Source of the DNA: Erythrobacter crassostreae
GTDB taxonomy: Bacteria; Pseudomonadota; Alphaproteobacteria; Sphingomonadales; Sphingomonadaceae
Reading direction: 5' to 3'
NCBI RefSeq assembly: GCF_019204045.1
Contig: NZ_JAGSPC010000001.1
Location: forward strand, 62,001 to 126,000
DNA: 64,000 nt
The position numbers and the translations under genes are program-made. The notes under the pieces were generated by a model, which was given only the letters and a program-made list of their open reading frames with translations, was not told where the DNA came from and did not search any database. Of the stretch, positions 16,425 to 24,770 are shown piece by piece (position 1 is the first letter of the stretch; the number at the start of each line of letters is the position of its first letter).

Positions 16425-17903
16425 ATGAATATTGGCCGCACAGCCCTTTCTGCAACCCTCGCATTTTCACTTGCTGCTTGCGGCGGTGGCGGCAGCTCAC
16501 CTCCCGCAACGGGCGGCGGTGCAACACCCACCCCGACACCAACAACAGCCGGATGTTCGCTCACCGAGCAACTCGATTTTGCCGATGCTGTTCTGAACGA
16601 ATGGTATCTGTTCCCGAGCCTGCTCGACAATTCTGTAAGCCGCGCCGGCATCACCGATGTTCAGACTTATCTTAACGCGCGCGTCGCACCCGCCCGCGCG
16701 CAAGATCGCGACAAAGGCTTCACCTTTGCAACATCGATTGCGGAGGAGAACGAACTGATCAATTCTGGCGCCAGCGCCGGGTTCGGCATCCGGTTGGCAT
16801 ATGACACGGTCAACAACCGCGTCTTCCTGCTTGAGGCGTTCGAGAACGGGAATGGTTTCGCCGCGGGAATGGACCGCGGAACAGAGTTGCTGGAAATTGG
16901 CGAAAGCAGCGGCAGTCTTGTGACGGTCTCCTCGCTTATGGCTGCAGGCGGACCTCAATCCGTGATCAACGCGCTTGGCCCGTCTGATCCGGGTGTTTCA
17001 CGCGTGATCCGTTTCGCGCAGGTTGGCGGCAACGTCGTCGAGCAGACAATCACCAAATCAAGCTTCTCGCTGAACCCTATTTCAGACCGCTACGGCGCGC
17101 TCGTTCTGGATGATAGCGGCAAGAAAGTCGGCTATCTCAATTTCCGTACCTTTATTGTCGGCACATCGGATCGCCAACTCGCCGATGTGTTTCAGAACTT
17201 CAGCGATGAAGGCATCACCGAATTCATCATCGATTTCCGCTACAATGGCGGCGGTCTGGTTCGCATCGCTGACATAATGGGCGATTTCCTACGGGGTGCA
17301 AACACCGGTCAGGTCTTTAGCGAAACAGTTTTGCGGCCCAGCAAATCGAATGAGAACTCGACCGAGTTTTTTGAAAGCACCGGCGGCTTCTTTAATCCAG
17401 CAACCGGCGGATTGGGCGCTCAGGAGGCACTTCCTTCGGTCAACCCGATCAAGATCGCATTTATCGGACGGGCAGGCACAGCATCCGCGAGCGAGCTCGT
17501 GATGAATTCTATGATCCCGTATGTCGCGCCAGCCAATCTCGCGCTGATCGGTGCCAACACATCAGGTAAACCGGTTGGTCAGTTCGGATTTGATCTGGAC
17601 GCATGCGATCTGCGCATTCGCGCTGTTACGTTCCAGACCAACAACGCCGACGGTCGCGGCGAATACTTCAGCGGGATGGCTGGCGAAATGCCCAATACGT
17701 GCCGCGCCAGCGATGACATCTTTGCACCGCTAGGCGATGCGTCGGAAGCTTCCGTTGCAACCGCTCTCGATTTCCTTGCAGGGCGGACATGCACCGCGAT
17801 CAGCGGCGGTACGGGGCAAAGCACTCAAAGCGTGGGCGGGCGCGAAATCCTGCAACCCGAGCGCCCTAACGCCGCGCAGTTCGACATTCCCGGATTGTTC
17901 TAA
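16425..17903 (+). CDS. S41 family (C-terminal processing) peptidase, lipoprotein
   Basis: A 492-aa lipoprotein: the signal peptide ends in the lipobox SLAAC, followed by a Gly/Thr/Pro linker. A PDZ-like region (residues about 110-190, GFGIRLAYDTVNNRVFLLEAF) precedes the S41 core with GYLNFRTFI, the IDFRYNGGG motif, and the nucleophile Ser in GRAGTASASELVMN. A lysine-containing segment GANTSGKPVGQ follows. C-terminal cysteines may pair. It probably sits in the outer membrane facing the periplasm. An upstream GGAG site supports the ATG. It is convergent with the receiver gene. Confidence 0.92.
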   Translation: MNIGRTALSATLAFSLAACGGGGSSPPATGGGATPTPTPTTAGCSLTEQLDFADAVLNEWYLFPSLLDNSVSRAGITDVQTYLNARVAPARAQDRDKGFTFATSIAEENELINSGASAGFGIRLAYDTVNNRVFLLEAFENGNGFAAGMDRGTELLEIGESSGSLVTVSSLMAAGGPQSVINALGPSDPGVSRVIRFAQVGGNVVEQTITKSSFSLNPISDRYGALVLDDSGKKVGYLNFRTFIVGTSDRQLADVFQNFSDEGITEFIIDFRYNGGGLVRIADIMGDFLRGANTGQVFSETVLRPSKSNENSTEFFESTGGFFNPATGGLGAQEALPSVNPIKIAFIGRAGTASASELVMNSMIPYVAPANLALIGANTSGKPVGQFGFDLDACDLRIRAVTFQTNNADGRGEYFSGMAGEMPNTCRASDDIFAPLGDASEASVATALDFLAGRTCTAISGGTGQSTQSVGGREILQPERPNAAQFDIPGLF

Positions 17904-17906
17904 AAC

Positions 17907-18305
17907 CTATTCGGCAGCGAGGCGGACTTCGTTCGTTTCGTTGCCGGCTACACATGCGATAGCCGCACCGATAACTTTTTCAGCTGATGCAGGCTTCGCG
18001 ATCAAGGGCGCGTCGAGCGTCCGGATAAGCTCATCATGCCGGTCGAGGTCGCCCGAATGCAGTATAAAGGGAATGCCGCGTCGGCGCAGCGCATCTGCAA
18101 TTGGGAAACAGGTCTCCCCTCTGCCCAGCGATACATCCAGAACCGCAACGTCAATCTCTTCGTTCGTTTCTTCAAGGATCGCAAGCGCGCGCGCGCAGGT
18201 TGACGCGCAATGCACGGTGCAATCACGATCTCCGGCAGCAAACTCCAGATCCATCAGGATCAATGGTTCATCTTCGACAAGGAGGAGACGATAAGTCTGC
18301 GTCAT
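17907..18305 (-). CDS. single-domain response regulator
   Basis: A 132-aa stand-alone receiver domain. The acidic pocket is in LLLVEDEPLILMDLE, the phospho-accepting Asp in VAVLDVSLGRG, the Thr/Ser switch in FILHSGDL, and the Lys in APLIAKPASAEKV. There is no output domain, so it would act by protein contact or as a phosphate sink. Its ATG overlaps the stop of the LOV kinase gene (ATGA), so the two are translationally coupled and are probable partners. The start at 18305 removes an 18-residue extension that lies inside the kinase frame. Confidence 0.92.
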   Translation of the reverse strand: MTQTYRLLLVEDEPLILMDLEFAAGDRDCTVHCASTCARALAILEETNEEIDVAVLDVSLGRGETCFPIADALRRRGIPFILHSGDLDRHDELIRTLDAPLIAKPASAEKVIGAAIACVAGNETNEVRLAAE

Positions 18306-19387
18306 GCCTCGTCTCGTCTCGGCAACTTCACGGTCACCACCAGCCCCGTGTCGCGCCATTCGCGAGTGATCGAACCGCGGCCGCCGGAAAGCAACCGGTC
18401 GACGATTGTCGTGCCCGTACCCGCCTCGATGGCTTCGCTATCGACCTGAGGGCCGCCGCGCTCTTCCCATGTGATGGTAAGTGCGTTGTCGGTTTCGTCG
18501 ACGTACCAGTTGACGGTGACCATGCCCGCTTCGCTCGCCCATGCGCCGTACTTGGTCGCATTTGCGGCGAGCTCATGCAGAATCAAACCAATGATAGAGA
18601 TCGTCGTGAATGGCGTTCGCACGCCATTTCCAACCATCTTCAAGCGCTCCTCATCACGATCATATGGAGAAAGGACCGCGCGAATTGCTTCGCTGATCTG
18701 GATGCTCCCGCTGGATGCATCATCCAACGTCGTCTCGTAGGCGCGGCCTAGCGCCTGAATGCGCGAATTGATCTCCGCTGCTTCTCCCTGAATTCCGCGA
18801 ACGCGGCCTGTCACATTCACGATGCCGGAGATCACAGCGAACATGTTCTTCATGCGGTGTGAAAGCTCGCGCGCCATTTCCTTGGCGTGCTGCTCCTCTG
18901 CACGCGCGGCACGCACGTCAGAGACATCCCACTGGCTTCCGAAGAAGTACACCAACTCGCCCTTGTCATTGTAGATCGGGCCAAGATGTAGCGCGTTCCA
19001 AAATGTCGTGCCGTTCTTGCGGTAATTGAGCAGTTCCACAACAACGACATCTTCGTCGGCGATAGCCTTCCGCATCCGCGCCACTGGCTCCGGATCGGTG
19101 TTCGGCCCTTGCAGGAAACGGCAATTTCTTCCGAGAATTTCACTCTCGGAATAGCCGGTCAGCTGGCGAAAAGCGCGGTTGGCAAAGACAATAGGTAAGT
19201 CCTTCGCGTGCGGGTCGCACAAACAGATCGCCATGCGCGTTTGCGCCATCGCCTGTTCAAACAGCACTCCGGATGCGCCGGAAAACCGGTCGCTCGCATT
19301 GCCTGACTTAAATCTATCGGGGGCGTCATCGAACCGCATAGCCGCCTGGTTAGGCCGCTGTGGCTCGCGCTCGTCATCAGTATTCAC
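18302..19387 (-). CDS. LOV-domain blue-light HWE histidine kinase
   Basis: A 361-aa soluble sensor kinase. The LOV core motif GRNCRFLQG places the flavin-adduct cysteine at residue 89, and NYRKNGTTFWNALHLGP and YFFGSQWDVSD complete the FMN pocket. The HWE/HisKA_2 dimerisation region has ELSHRMKNMFAVI with phospho-His at 177, followed by the N-box HELAANATKYGAW and the WEERGGP segment that gives HWE kinases their name. Length and layout match EL346/EL368 of Erythrobacter litoralis. It starts with GTG after AGGA. A sigma-EcfG-like promoter lies at 19469-19493, and a receiver gene overlaps downstream. Confidence 0.93.
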   Translation of the reverse strand: MNTDDEREPQRPNQAAMRFDDAPDRFKSGNASDRFSGASGVLFEQAMAQTRMAICLCDPHAKDLPIVFANRAFRQLTGYSESEILGRNCRFLQGPNTDPEPVARMRKAIADEDVVVVELLNYRKNGTTFWNALHLGPIYNDKGELVYFFGSQWDVSDVRAARAEEQHAKEMARELSHRMKNMFAVISGIVNVTGRVRGIQGEAAEINSRIQALGRAYETTLDDASSGSIQISEAIRAVLSPYDRDEERLKMVGNGVRTPFTTISIIGLILHELAANATKYGAWASEAGMVTVNWYVDETDNALTITWEERGGPQVDSEAIEAGTGTTIVDRLLSGGRGSITREWRDTGLVVTVKLPRRDEA

Positions 19388-19468
19388 AAATCCTACTTTC
19401 CCGTTCTTCGCGCCTGCAAGTTAAGGAGGGGGTAAGACGCAAGAACGGCTGTTGTCCGTCGCTATGAT

Positions 19469-19493
19469 AACGAAGATCAAAGCGCAGCGTTCC
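19469..19493 (-). promoter_or_regulatory. putative sigma-EcfG promoter of the LOV kinase operon
   Basis: On the minus strand GGAAC (19493-19489), a 16-nt spacer, and CGTT (19472-19469) match the EcfG consensus exactly. Transcription would begin near 19462, giving a leader of about 75 nt before the GTG start. Confidence 0.65.
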
Positions 19494-19623
19494 GAGGGTG
19501 CGCTGTGTTTAGACTGGTTGCACCGCATGACAGGCAGCCTGCTGTTAAGAATAATGAGCAATTCCAGTGCGCTGACGCGGCAACGAGATCACAGCTCGCT
19601 TTAAATAAAATTGCGAAGCCGCT

Positions 19624-20010
19624 TCAAACCTCGCCCGAGCGGCCCAAAAAAAGAAACGCAAGAAAACCGAGTGCGAAGACTGCGTCGAGCGAAAGGATAA
19701 CAATACTCAGCGCTCCCCCGTCACCGCCAAGCACGGTGGGAAGCATCAAGCCGACCACACCCAGCTTTCCGATCACCCCGGCCCATAAGACCTTGGCATA
19801 ACGCTGTGGGTCGCGTGCAACGAGCGCGTAAATCACCCCGAAACAGAACACCAAAAGCCCGATGATCCGTTCATCGATGCTTGGCACCGGCGCTAACATT
19901 CCAGCCAAGCCAATCAGGAAGTTGAACAGCGCCGCAGCCCAGAAAAATATGCGCCAGAACGATCCGATCTCAGTGCCACCGACGGGCGCGCCCAACCTGC
20001 CTTCGCTCAT
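19624..20010 (-). CDS. four-helix integral membrane protein of unknown function
   Basis: A 128-aa protein with four predicted transmembrane helices: FFWAAALFNFLIGLAGMLAP, IIGLLVFCFGVIYALVA, VLWAGVIGKLGVVGLMLP and IVILSLDAVFALGFLAFLF. I do not recognise a named family, although similar small proteins occur in Sphingomonadales. The ATG overlaps the TGA of the upstream lipoprotein gene by four bases, so they form an operon. The 235 bp between this gene and the kinase gene hold only the kinase promoter. Confidence 0.75.
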   Translation of the reverse strand: MSEGRLGAPVGGTEIGSFWRIFFWAAALFNFLIGLAGMLAPVPSIDERIIGLLVFCFGVIYALVARDPQRYAKVLWAGVIGKLGVVGLMLPTVLGGDGGALSIVILSLDAVFALGFLAFLFLGRSGEV

Positions 20011-20471
20011 AGAGCAGATACCCCTTCGACAGGCTCATCACTCGTGTAACCGCACCCGAATAAGGTCCGCTCACCCAAGGTCACTGTGGCAGTGTATGGA
20101 TACACGGCATCGCTCATCGTATCGCTGCATTCGCCCGGTGTGAGCGCGACTTGCATGGTCTCATCATTCAGTTCACCGGAAAACCCCAGCCCGTTGTTAC
20201 CGGCAAAGCGAGTAACAATAATTGCGGTGCCATCACTGTTTTCAGGAGTGGTGTAGTGTGCCTTGTATCCCATGCCCTCTGAGGTGATTTCAATTCCCCA
20301 GAACGGCTCATTGCCAACCATATTGATCGTAGCCTCGGGGCTGATCCCCTCAAACACTGCTCCGCCATCATCAATGCTGTCGCCGCTCGAACAAGCAGCC
20401 AAGACGGCGCACGAAAGAATGGAGACGGGCAGTGTACTTAAAAGGCGGCGCGAAAAGGGTTTGTTTTCCAT
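20007..20471 (-). CDS. lipoprotein of the COG3650-like (NEPFWG) family
   Basis: A 154-aa predicted lipoprotein: a positively charged start, hydrophobic stretch and lipobox VLAAC, then a mature domain with GNEPFWGIEI and the late CSDTMSDAVYPYTATV block. The FxGxEPFWxxxI pattern is shared with periplasmic COG3650 proteins linked to metal or cell-wall stress, function not established. Conserved cysteines may form a disulfide. ATGs at 20471 and 20480 are both possible. It is first in a two-gene operon with the membrane protein. Its 3' end contains 14 nt identical to the dispersed palindrome arm CTTCGACAGGCTCA (20024-20037). Confidence 0.78.
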   Translation of the reverse strand: MENKPFSRRLLSTLPVSILSCAVLAACSSGDSIDDGGAVFEGISPEATINMVGNEPFWGIEITSEGMGYKAHYTTPENSDGTAIIVTRFAGNNGLGFSGELNDETMQVALTPGECSDTMSDAVYPYTATVTLGERTLFGCGYTSDEPVEGVSAL

Positions 20472-20508
20472 GGCAATCATCTAACGCGGCAACCCCGCAA
20501 ACGCAAAA

Positions 20509-20530
20509 GGCGGACCCGATTGGGCCCGCC
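20509..20530 (-). terminator. rho-independent terminator after the fasciclin gene
   Basis: Arms 20509-20517 and 20522-20530 form a nine-pair GC stem with one mismatch and a 4-nt loop. On the minus strand the stem is followed by TTTT. It separates the fasciclin gene from the downstream lipoprotein gene. Confidence 0.75.
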
Positions 20531-20556
20531 TTCGCGTATTCAATATGTCAGCAGAA

Positions 20557-21147
20557 TTATGCTGGCATCAGTACCGTGTCGATCACATGGATCAGACCGT
20601 TCGATGCTTCGACATCGGTTGCTGTCACAGTCGAAGTTCCGCCTGCGGCATCGGTCAGAATGACCGCGCCATCAACTACGGTTGCCGTGAGCGTGCCGCC
20701 GTTCACGGTGGTCACTGTGTAGCCAGCTTCGCCAGCTTCTTCGATTGCGGCAGTCAGAGTGGCTGCGTCAACCGATCCTGCGACGACGTGGTACGTCAGG
20801 ATGCTGCCGAGTGTTTCGGTGTCATTTGTGGTGAGTTCGGTCAGCGTCTCTGCAGGAATCTTCGCAAATGCCTCGTCAGTTGGCGCGAACACGGTGAACG
20901 GTCCTTCACCCGATAGTGTTTCGCCAAGACCGGCAGCGGTCACCGCTGCGACGAGGGTCGAGAATGTCTCGTCGCCCTGTGCGACTTCGACGATTGTTCC
21001 TGCTGCGGTCGCTTCGTCAGCAACTGCGGTATCATCAGCAGTCATCGCGTCGTCAGCGGTCATCGCATCGTCGCCGGCAGCTTCCGGTGAGCACGCCGCG
21101 AGTGAGAGGGCGATAGTCGATGCGAGGGTAATGTTGAGCTTCTTCAT
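20557..21147 (-). CDS. fasciclin (FAS1) domain lipoprotein
   Basis: A 196-aa secreted protein. The lipobox LAAC is followed by an acidic Ala/Asp/Thr linker containing a duplicated DDAMTA unit. The FAS1 domain covers the rest: FSTLVAAVTAAGLGETLSGEGPFTVFAPTDEAFAKIP and then LTYHVVAG and NGLIHVIDTVLMP are the H1 and H2 signatures. FAS1 proteins are extracellular adhesion or stress proteins. The ATG at 21147 follows AAGGA; a longer in-frame start would add a segment that destroys the signal peptide. A sigma-EcfG-like promoter sits about 100 nt upstream, and a terminator follows the gene. Confidence 0.93.
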   Translation of the reverse strand: MKKLNITLASTIALSLAACSPEAAGDDAMTADDAMTADDTAVADEATAAGTIVEVAQGDETFSTLVAAVTAAGLGETLSGEGPFTVFAPTDEAFAKIPAETLTELTTNDTETLGSILTYHVVAGSVDAATLTAAIEEAGEAGYTVTTVNGGTLTATVVDGAVILTDAAGGTSTVTATDVEASNGLIHVIDTVLMPA

Positions 21148-21244
21148 GGTAAATCCTTGAATTTGCGTGTAAGTTCTGTGTGTGAGCAGTGGTAGGGAAC
21201 CACGGGCATTGCCGAACTGCATTGCCATGCTCTTCATAAGTACG

Positions 21245-21269
21245 AACGGACCGGCAGTATGGATGTTCC
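21245..21269 (-). promoter_or_regulatory. putative sigma-EcfG promoter of the fasciclin gene
   Basis: On the minus strand GGAAC (21269-21265), a 16-nt spacer and CGTT (21248-21245) match the EcfG consensus exactly. The predicted leader is about 90 nt. The region is shared with the divergent photolyase-like gene. Confidence 0.65.
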
Positions 21270-21369
21270 GAAATTTATGTCACAGCCCCGTAATTAAATT
21301 TCCCAGCAAAGCGGATAAAGCAATAGAGCGCGGCGAGGAACCTGACGCCCGAAGTCCAGTTTAGAAGGC

Positions 21370-22605
21370 ATGACATTCTCTCCGACCCGCAATGCAGCGC
21401 TGACGCGCTTAAACGAGTTTCTGCCGCTGGCAGGCTCACACTACACAAGCAACCGGAACTACGATGATGGTGTTCCCAGAGAAGAAGCCCGGCGTAACGT
21501 CTCGCAGCTTTCACCGTGGCTCCATGCTGGGGTCATCTCTGAAAAAGAAGTGCTCGAAGCGGTCCTTGCTAAACACAGTCTGGATGAAGCCGATCAATTC
21601 ATCGCCGAGGTTTTCTGGCGGGTCTATTTCAAGGGATACTTGGAACAGCGCCCATCGATTTGGCTAGCGTTCTGCAAACAACGCACCGCAGCCCTAGGCG
21701 ATCTAGAGCGCAATGCCGGTCTGCAAACCGCTTATCTCGAAGCAGTCGAAGGCCGCACCGGCATCGAAGCGTTTAACCACTGGGCCCACGAGCTGGTTGA
21801 AACCGGCTACCTCCACAATCATGCGCGGATGTGGTTCGCAAGCATCTGGATATTTACGCTAAAGCTCGACTGGACGCTTGGCGCAGACTTTTTTCTGCGG
21901 CACCTGATCGATGCCGACGCAGCGTCAAATACACTTAGCTGGCGCTGGGTCGGCGGCTTGCACACAAAGGGCAAAACCTACCTCGCCCGCGCTGACAACA
22001 TAGCGCGGTACACCGCGAACCAATCCGGCGGTCCCCTTAGCGCGGATCGATTGGCGGAAGAAGCCGATGCACTCGTCGAGATGGAAGAGCACAATCGCTC
22101 CGTTCCGGACCTGCCTGCTCCGCTTAAAATTGATCAGATAACGCAGCCATACGCTCTGATCCTACACGATGAAGCGGCGAGCCATGTGTATTTGAACCTG
22201 CCCTGGCCTCCTGCCGTTGTCATCGCCGCCGCGCGCCCAAGTGAGCGGTCTCCCTGTCCCGTGGGCTCACCGGCGGAAGCGTTTGCACGCGGCGCAGTAC
22301 AAACGGGTGCAGAAGCCGCTTCAAAAGCATTCGATTGCGAAGTCGTGAATTGGACCAACGATAACGATCTCGCGTCAATTCTGCACGAAGCCGGGCTGGA
22401 ACACGTGTTGCTGCCCTATTTGCCAACCGGATGGACCAAGGATGCCTTGCGACCTCAATTGCAGCCGATGCTTACCAATGGTCATGCAATCGAAATTCTT
22501 GATGATTTGTCCCGCGCTACATGGCCGTGGGCAAAAGCAGGTTTCTTTGGGATCAAAAAGAAGATCGGACCTATTCTGTCCGAACTTGGCATCATAGGTC
22601 ATTGA
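21370..22605 (+). CDS. photolyase/cryptochrome FAD-domain protein lacking the N-terminal antenna domain
   Basis: A 411-aa protein whose first 240 residues match the helical FAD-binding domain of photolyases and cryptochromes: NVSQLSPWLHAGVIS, FIAEVFWRVYFKGYLE, TGYLHNHARMWFASIW, DWTLGADFFLRHLIDADAASNTLSWRW. The Rossmann antenna domain expected before this is absent, as the protein begins only about 20 residues upstream. Instead about 170 residues follow, with alternating hydrophobic strands (YALILHD, AVVIAAA, HVLLPYLPTGW) that look alpha/beta. DNA repair or blue-light signalling is possible. AGAAGG precedes the ATG. It is divergent from the fasciclin gene. Confidence 0.85.
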   Translation: MTFSPTRNAALTRLNEFLPLAGSHYTSNRNYDDGVPREEARRNVSQLSPWLHAGVISEKEVLEAVLAKHSLDEADQFIAEVFWRVYFKGYLEQRPSIWLAFCKQRTAALGDLERNAGLQTAYLEAVEGRTGIEAFNHWAHELVETGYLHNHARMWFASIWIFTLKLDWTLGADFFLRHLIDADAASNTLSWRWVGGLHTKGKTYLARADNIARYTANQSGGPLSADRLAEEADALVEMEEHNRSVPDLPAPLKIDQITQPYALILHDEAASHVYLNLPWPPAVVIAAARPSERSPCPVGSPAEAFARGAVQTGAEAASKAFDCEVVNWTNDNDLASILHEAGLEHVLLPYLPTGWTKDALRPQLQPMLTNGHAIEILDDLSRATWPWAKAGFFGIKKKIGPILSELGIIGH

Positions 22606-22771
22606 TCGCGTATATCTTAATAGATTCCGGACAAGTATCATGTGTTGCTTTTCCAGAGTATCGAAACGCGCCATTCCCTCTGGTCAAAATGACTGTTCTA
22701 CGGCAGTAATCGCATCTTGATCTTGGTCCCCACTGACCAGGGTCTGTTTTTTACCAAGGGGGGGAAAACTT

Positions 22772-23098
22772 ATGTGGAATATGAAAAGCGCAGACGGCGA
22801 AACTTCAATCGGCGTTTCGGCAAGCGGCACCGGTGAAATGGCGGGCACATTGGTGTTTCAGCAAGTCGCATACGAAGTAAAAGGCGAATGGGCAGCCGCA
22901 GGCAGCGTACCTGGCCGCGATTATTCCGCTTTCTATCTGGGTGGCGGCAACTCGAAATCGGCACCGGAATTCATCGCCGCAGCTGGGACAATGAAAGGCT
23001 CCGGGTCTTCGCCGGAATCGATCACTCTCAACCTGATCCGCACGGACTCGCACACTGGTTACCAGTACGGTTGGGATGGCGAACTGCAGCCTGAGTAA
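22772..23098 (+). CDS. hypothetical protein, 108 aa
   Basis: A soluble protein rich in Gly, Ser and aromatic residues, beginning MWNMKSADGETSIGVSASG and ending YQYGWDGELQPE. The alternating pattern suggests a small beta-barrel or beta-sandwich. No signal peptide or catalytic motif is apparent and I do not recognise the family. A strong purine-rich AAGGGGGG site precedes the ATG. It is followed by the patatin gene in the same direction after 65 bp, so joint expression is possible. Confidence 0.65.
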   Translation: MWNMKSADGETSIGVSASGTGEMAGTLVFQQVAYEVKGEWAAAGSVPGRDYSAFYLGGGNSKSAPEFIAAAGTMKGSGSSPESITLNLIRTDSHTGYQYGWDGELQPE

Positions 23099-23163
23099 GG
23101 CCGCTAGGCAAGCGGCAAAGCCCGCCTGTCACTTTCGCGAATTGAAAATTTAGGAGAGCAAAT

Positions 23164-24144
23164 ATGGCAGGCGGTCTTGCACTAGCGTTGAGCGGAGGCG
23201 GCGCACACGGTGCCTTCCAAGTCGGCGTAATTGACGAACTGATCGAGAAACGCGGCGTGGATTTTGAAACTGTGGTTGGCACCTCAACCGGCGCAATTCA
23301 GGCCGCGGGTGTGGCACAGAACGAAGTGGGCCGCCTGCTTGACTTGTGGAACGGTATCCGCGGCAATGATGATGTTTATCGCAGCCGAGGCGGTGAGATT
23401 TGGGCGGCGATCACTGGTAAGGATTCAATGTTCAGCACGGGGCCACTGCGCGAATTGTTGAACTCGACATTTGACGATGCGAAAATCCGGGCGACTGGCA
23501 AGAACTTGCGATTGGCTGTCGCGAACCTCACCAACGGTCAGCTGAGAATTGTGGGTGAGAACACAGACAATATCGCAGATTGGGTTTACGCCAGCGCGGC
23601 CCAGCCCCCTGCATTCCCGCCGTTTGTAACACAAGACGAGAACGGCCAGCTTGAGCAATGGGTCGACGGCGGTCTTCGCGATGTCACGCCATTCCGTGCG
23701 GCTTTGCGGGAAAAACCGCGCGCGATTTTGGCGGTACGCGCAGAAGGGCCAAAGGCAACTGAGCCAAAAGAATATAACAGCCTGATCAAGATAGGCCTCA
23801 GATCGGTGGACCTGCTGACCGAGGAGGTCGCTGACAATGATCTGGGCAATGTTGAGTTGATCAACCACCTCTTGAAGGCAGAAATCGCGCAGCGCGGAAA
23901 GCTGGAGGCTCTTGGCCTGGAGCCGGCTCAAATTGCACAGGTCATGGAGCCGCTCAGTTCACAAATCGAGCGCTATAACTTTGTTCCAACCATGGTCCTG
24001 CGGCCGCCGACCAACCTTCACAAAACTCTTGAATTCGTGCCCGAACTGATCGCGCAAAATATCGAACGCGGACGTCAGGCTGTGCGTGATAACTGGGAAG
24101 AGCTCGGACCGTTCCTGGGTGTGACCGAGGCGACCACCGACTAG
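23164..24144 (+). CDS. patatin-like phospholipase
   Basis: A 326-aa lipid acyl hydrolase. The oxyanion motif SGGGAHGAFQVG lies near residue 10, the nucleophile Ser in GTSTG near residue 40, and the catalytic Asp in WVDGGLRD. Ser and Asp form the patatin dyad. There is no signal peptide, so it acts in the cytoplasm or at the inner membrane. The C-terminal 100 residues resemble the helical region of bacterial patatins. TAGGAGAG precedes the ATG. The substrate may be membrane phospholipid, but this is not deducible. Confidence 0.93.
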   Translation: MAGGLALALSGGGAHGAFQVGVIDELIEKRGVDFETVVGTSTGAIQAAGVAQNEVGRLLDLWNGIRGNDDVYRSRGGEIWAAITGKDSMFSTGPLRELLNSTFDDAKIRATGKNLRLAVANLTNGQLRIVGENTDNIADWVYASAAQPPAFPPFVTQDENGQLEQWVDGGLRDVTPFRAALREKPRAILAVRAEGPKATEPKEYNSLIKIGLRSVDLLTEEVADNDLGNVELINHLLKAEIAQRGKLEALGLEPAQIAQVMEPLSSQIERYNFVPTMVLRPPTNLHKTLEFVPELIAQNIERGRQAVRDNWEELGPFLGVTEATTD

Positions 24145-24148
24145 CTGC

Positions 24149-24174
24149 GGAACAATGGTGCAGTGACAGCCGTT
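24149..24174 (+). promoter_or_regulatory. putative sigma-EcfG promoter of the lipocalin gene
   Basis: GGAAC at 24149-24153, a 17-nt spacer, and CGTT at 24171-24174 match the EcfG consensus. The start of transcription would be within a few bases of the ATG at 24183, so the mRNA may be nearly leaderless. Confidence 0.6.
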
Positions 24175-24182
24175 ATTATTAC

Positions 24183-24764
24183 ATGACTATCCCAAAACGC
24201 TTCGCAGCAGCATTATTCGCTTGCACCTCAATCGGGTTGGCTGCCTGTGTCGGAACGCCGGGACCGGTCGGCAACCTAGCTGTGCCGGAACCAGCAAAAC
24301 CTGTCCTGCTCCCCGCCTATCTTGGCACGTGGTATGAATATGGCCGGTACGAAGCGCCATTCCAGAAAGGCTGCGAAGGGGTCACCGCCGAGTACTCTCT
24401 GCGCGAGACATCCGGCGATTCAAAAATCCGCGTGGTTAACTCATGCTACAAAGACGGTCTTGATGGTGAGTTTGATCAGTCGACCGGCAAGGCAAAGATC
24501 GTCGAAGGCACCGGCGGCGCCAAGCTAAAGGTCAGCTTCTTCGGCCCTTTCTACGGTGATTACTGGGTTCTCGATCGCGGCGAGCCAGATGAAGACGGCC
24601 AGTATCCTTGGTCAATCGTTGGCGAACCAAGCGGCCGTTATCTCTGGATGCTTACCCGCGAACCGCGCCCATCTGCTGAACGACGTGCAGCATTGGAAGC
24701 GCGGGTTCGCGAGCTTGGATATGATTGGGAACTGGTGCGGCTAACGCAGCAACCAGAGCCCTAA
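24183..24764 (+). CDS. lipocalin family lipoprotein (Blc-like)
   Basis: A 193-aa outer-membrane lipocalin. The signal peptide ends at IGLAAC. The lipocalin signature LGTWYEYGRYEAPFQKGCEGVTAEYSL is followed by the barrel strands (AKIVEGTGGAKLKVSFFGPFYGDYWVLD) and the C-terminal helix ERRAALEARVRELGYD. Bacterial lipocalins bind fatty acids or lysophospholipids and are induced by envelope stress. This fits with the sigma-EcfG-like promoter at 24149-24174 and the neighbouring patatin gene, which could release such lipids. No strong ribosome site is seen, in line with a near-leaderless mRNA. Confidence 0.93.
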   Translation: MTIPKRFAAALFACTSIGLAACVGTPGPVGNLAVPEPAKPVLLPAYLGTWYEYGRYEAPFQKGCEGVTAEYSLRETSGDSKIRVVNSCYKDGLDGEFDQSTGKAKIVEGTGGAKLKVSFFGPFYGDYWVLDRGEPDEDGQYPWSIVGEPSGRYLWMLTREPRPSAERRAALEARVRELGYDWELVRLTQQPEP

Positions 24765-24770
24765 TCGCGA

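Noticed and set aside
22732..22771. Terminator-like sequence with a T run after the photolyase-like gene
   Set aside because: The possible stems are short and imperfect and overlap the next ribosome site, so I did not list it as a feature.
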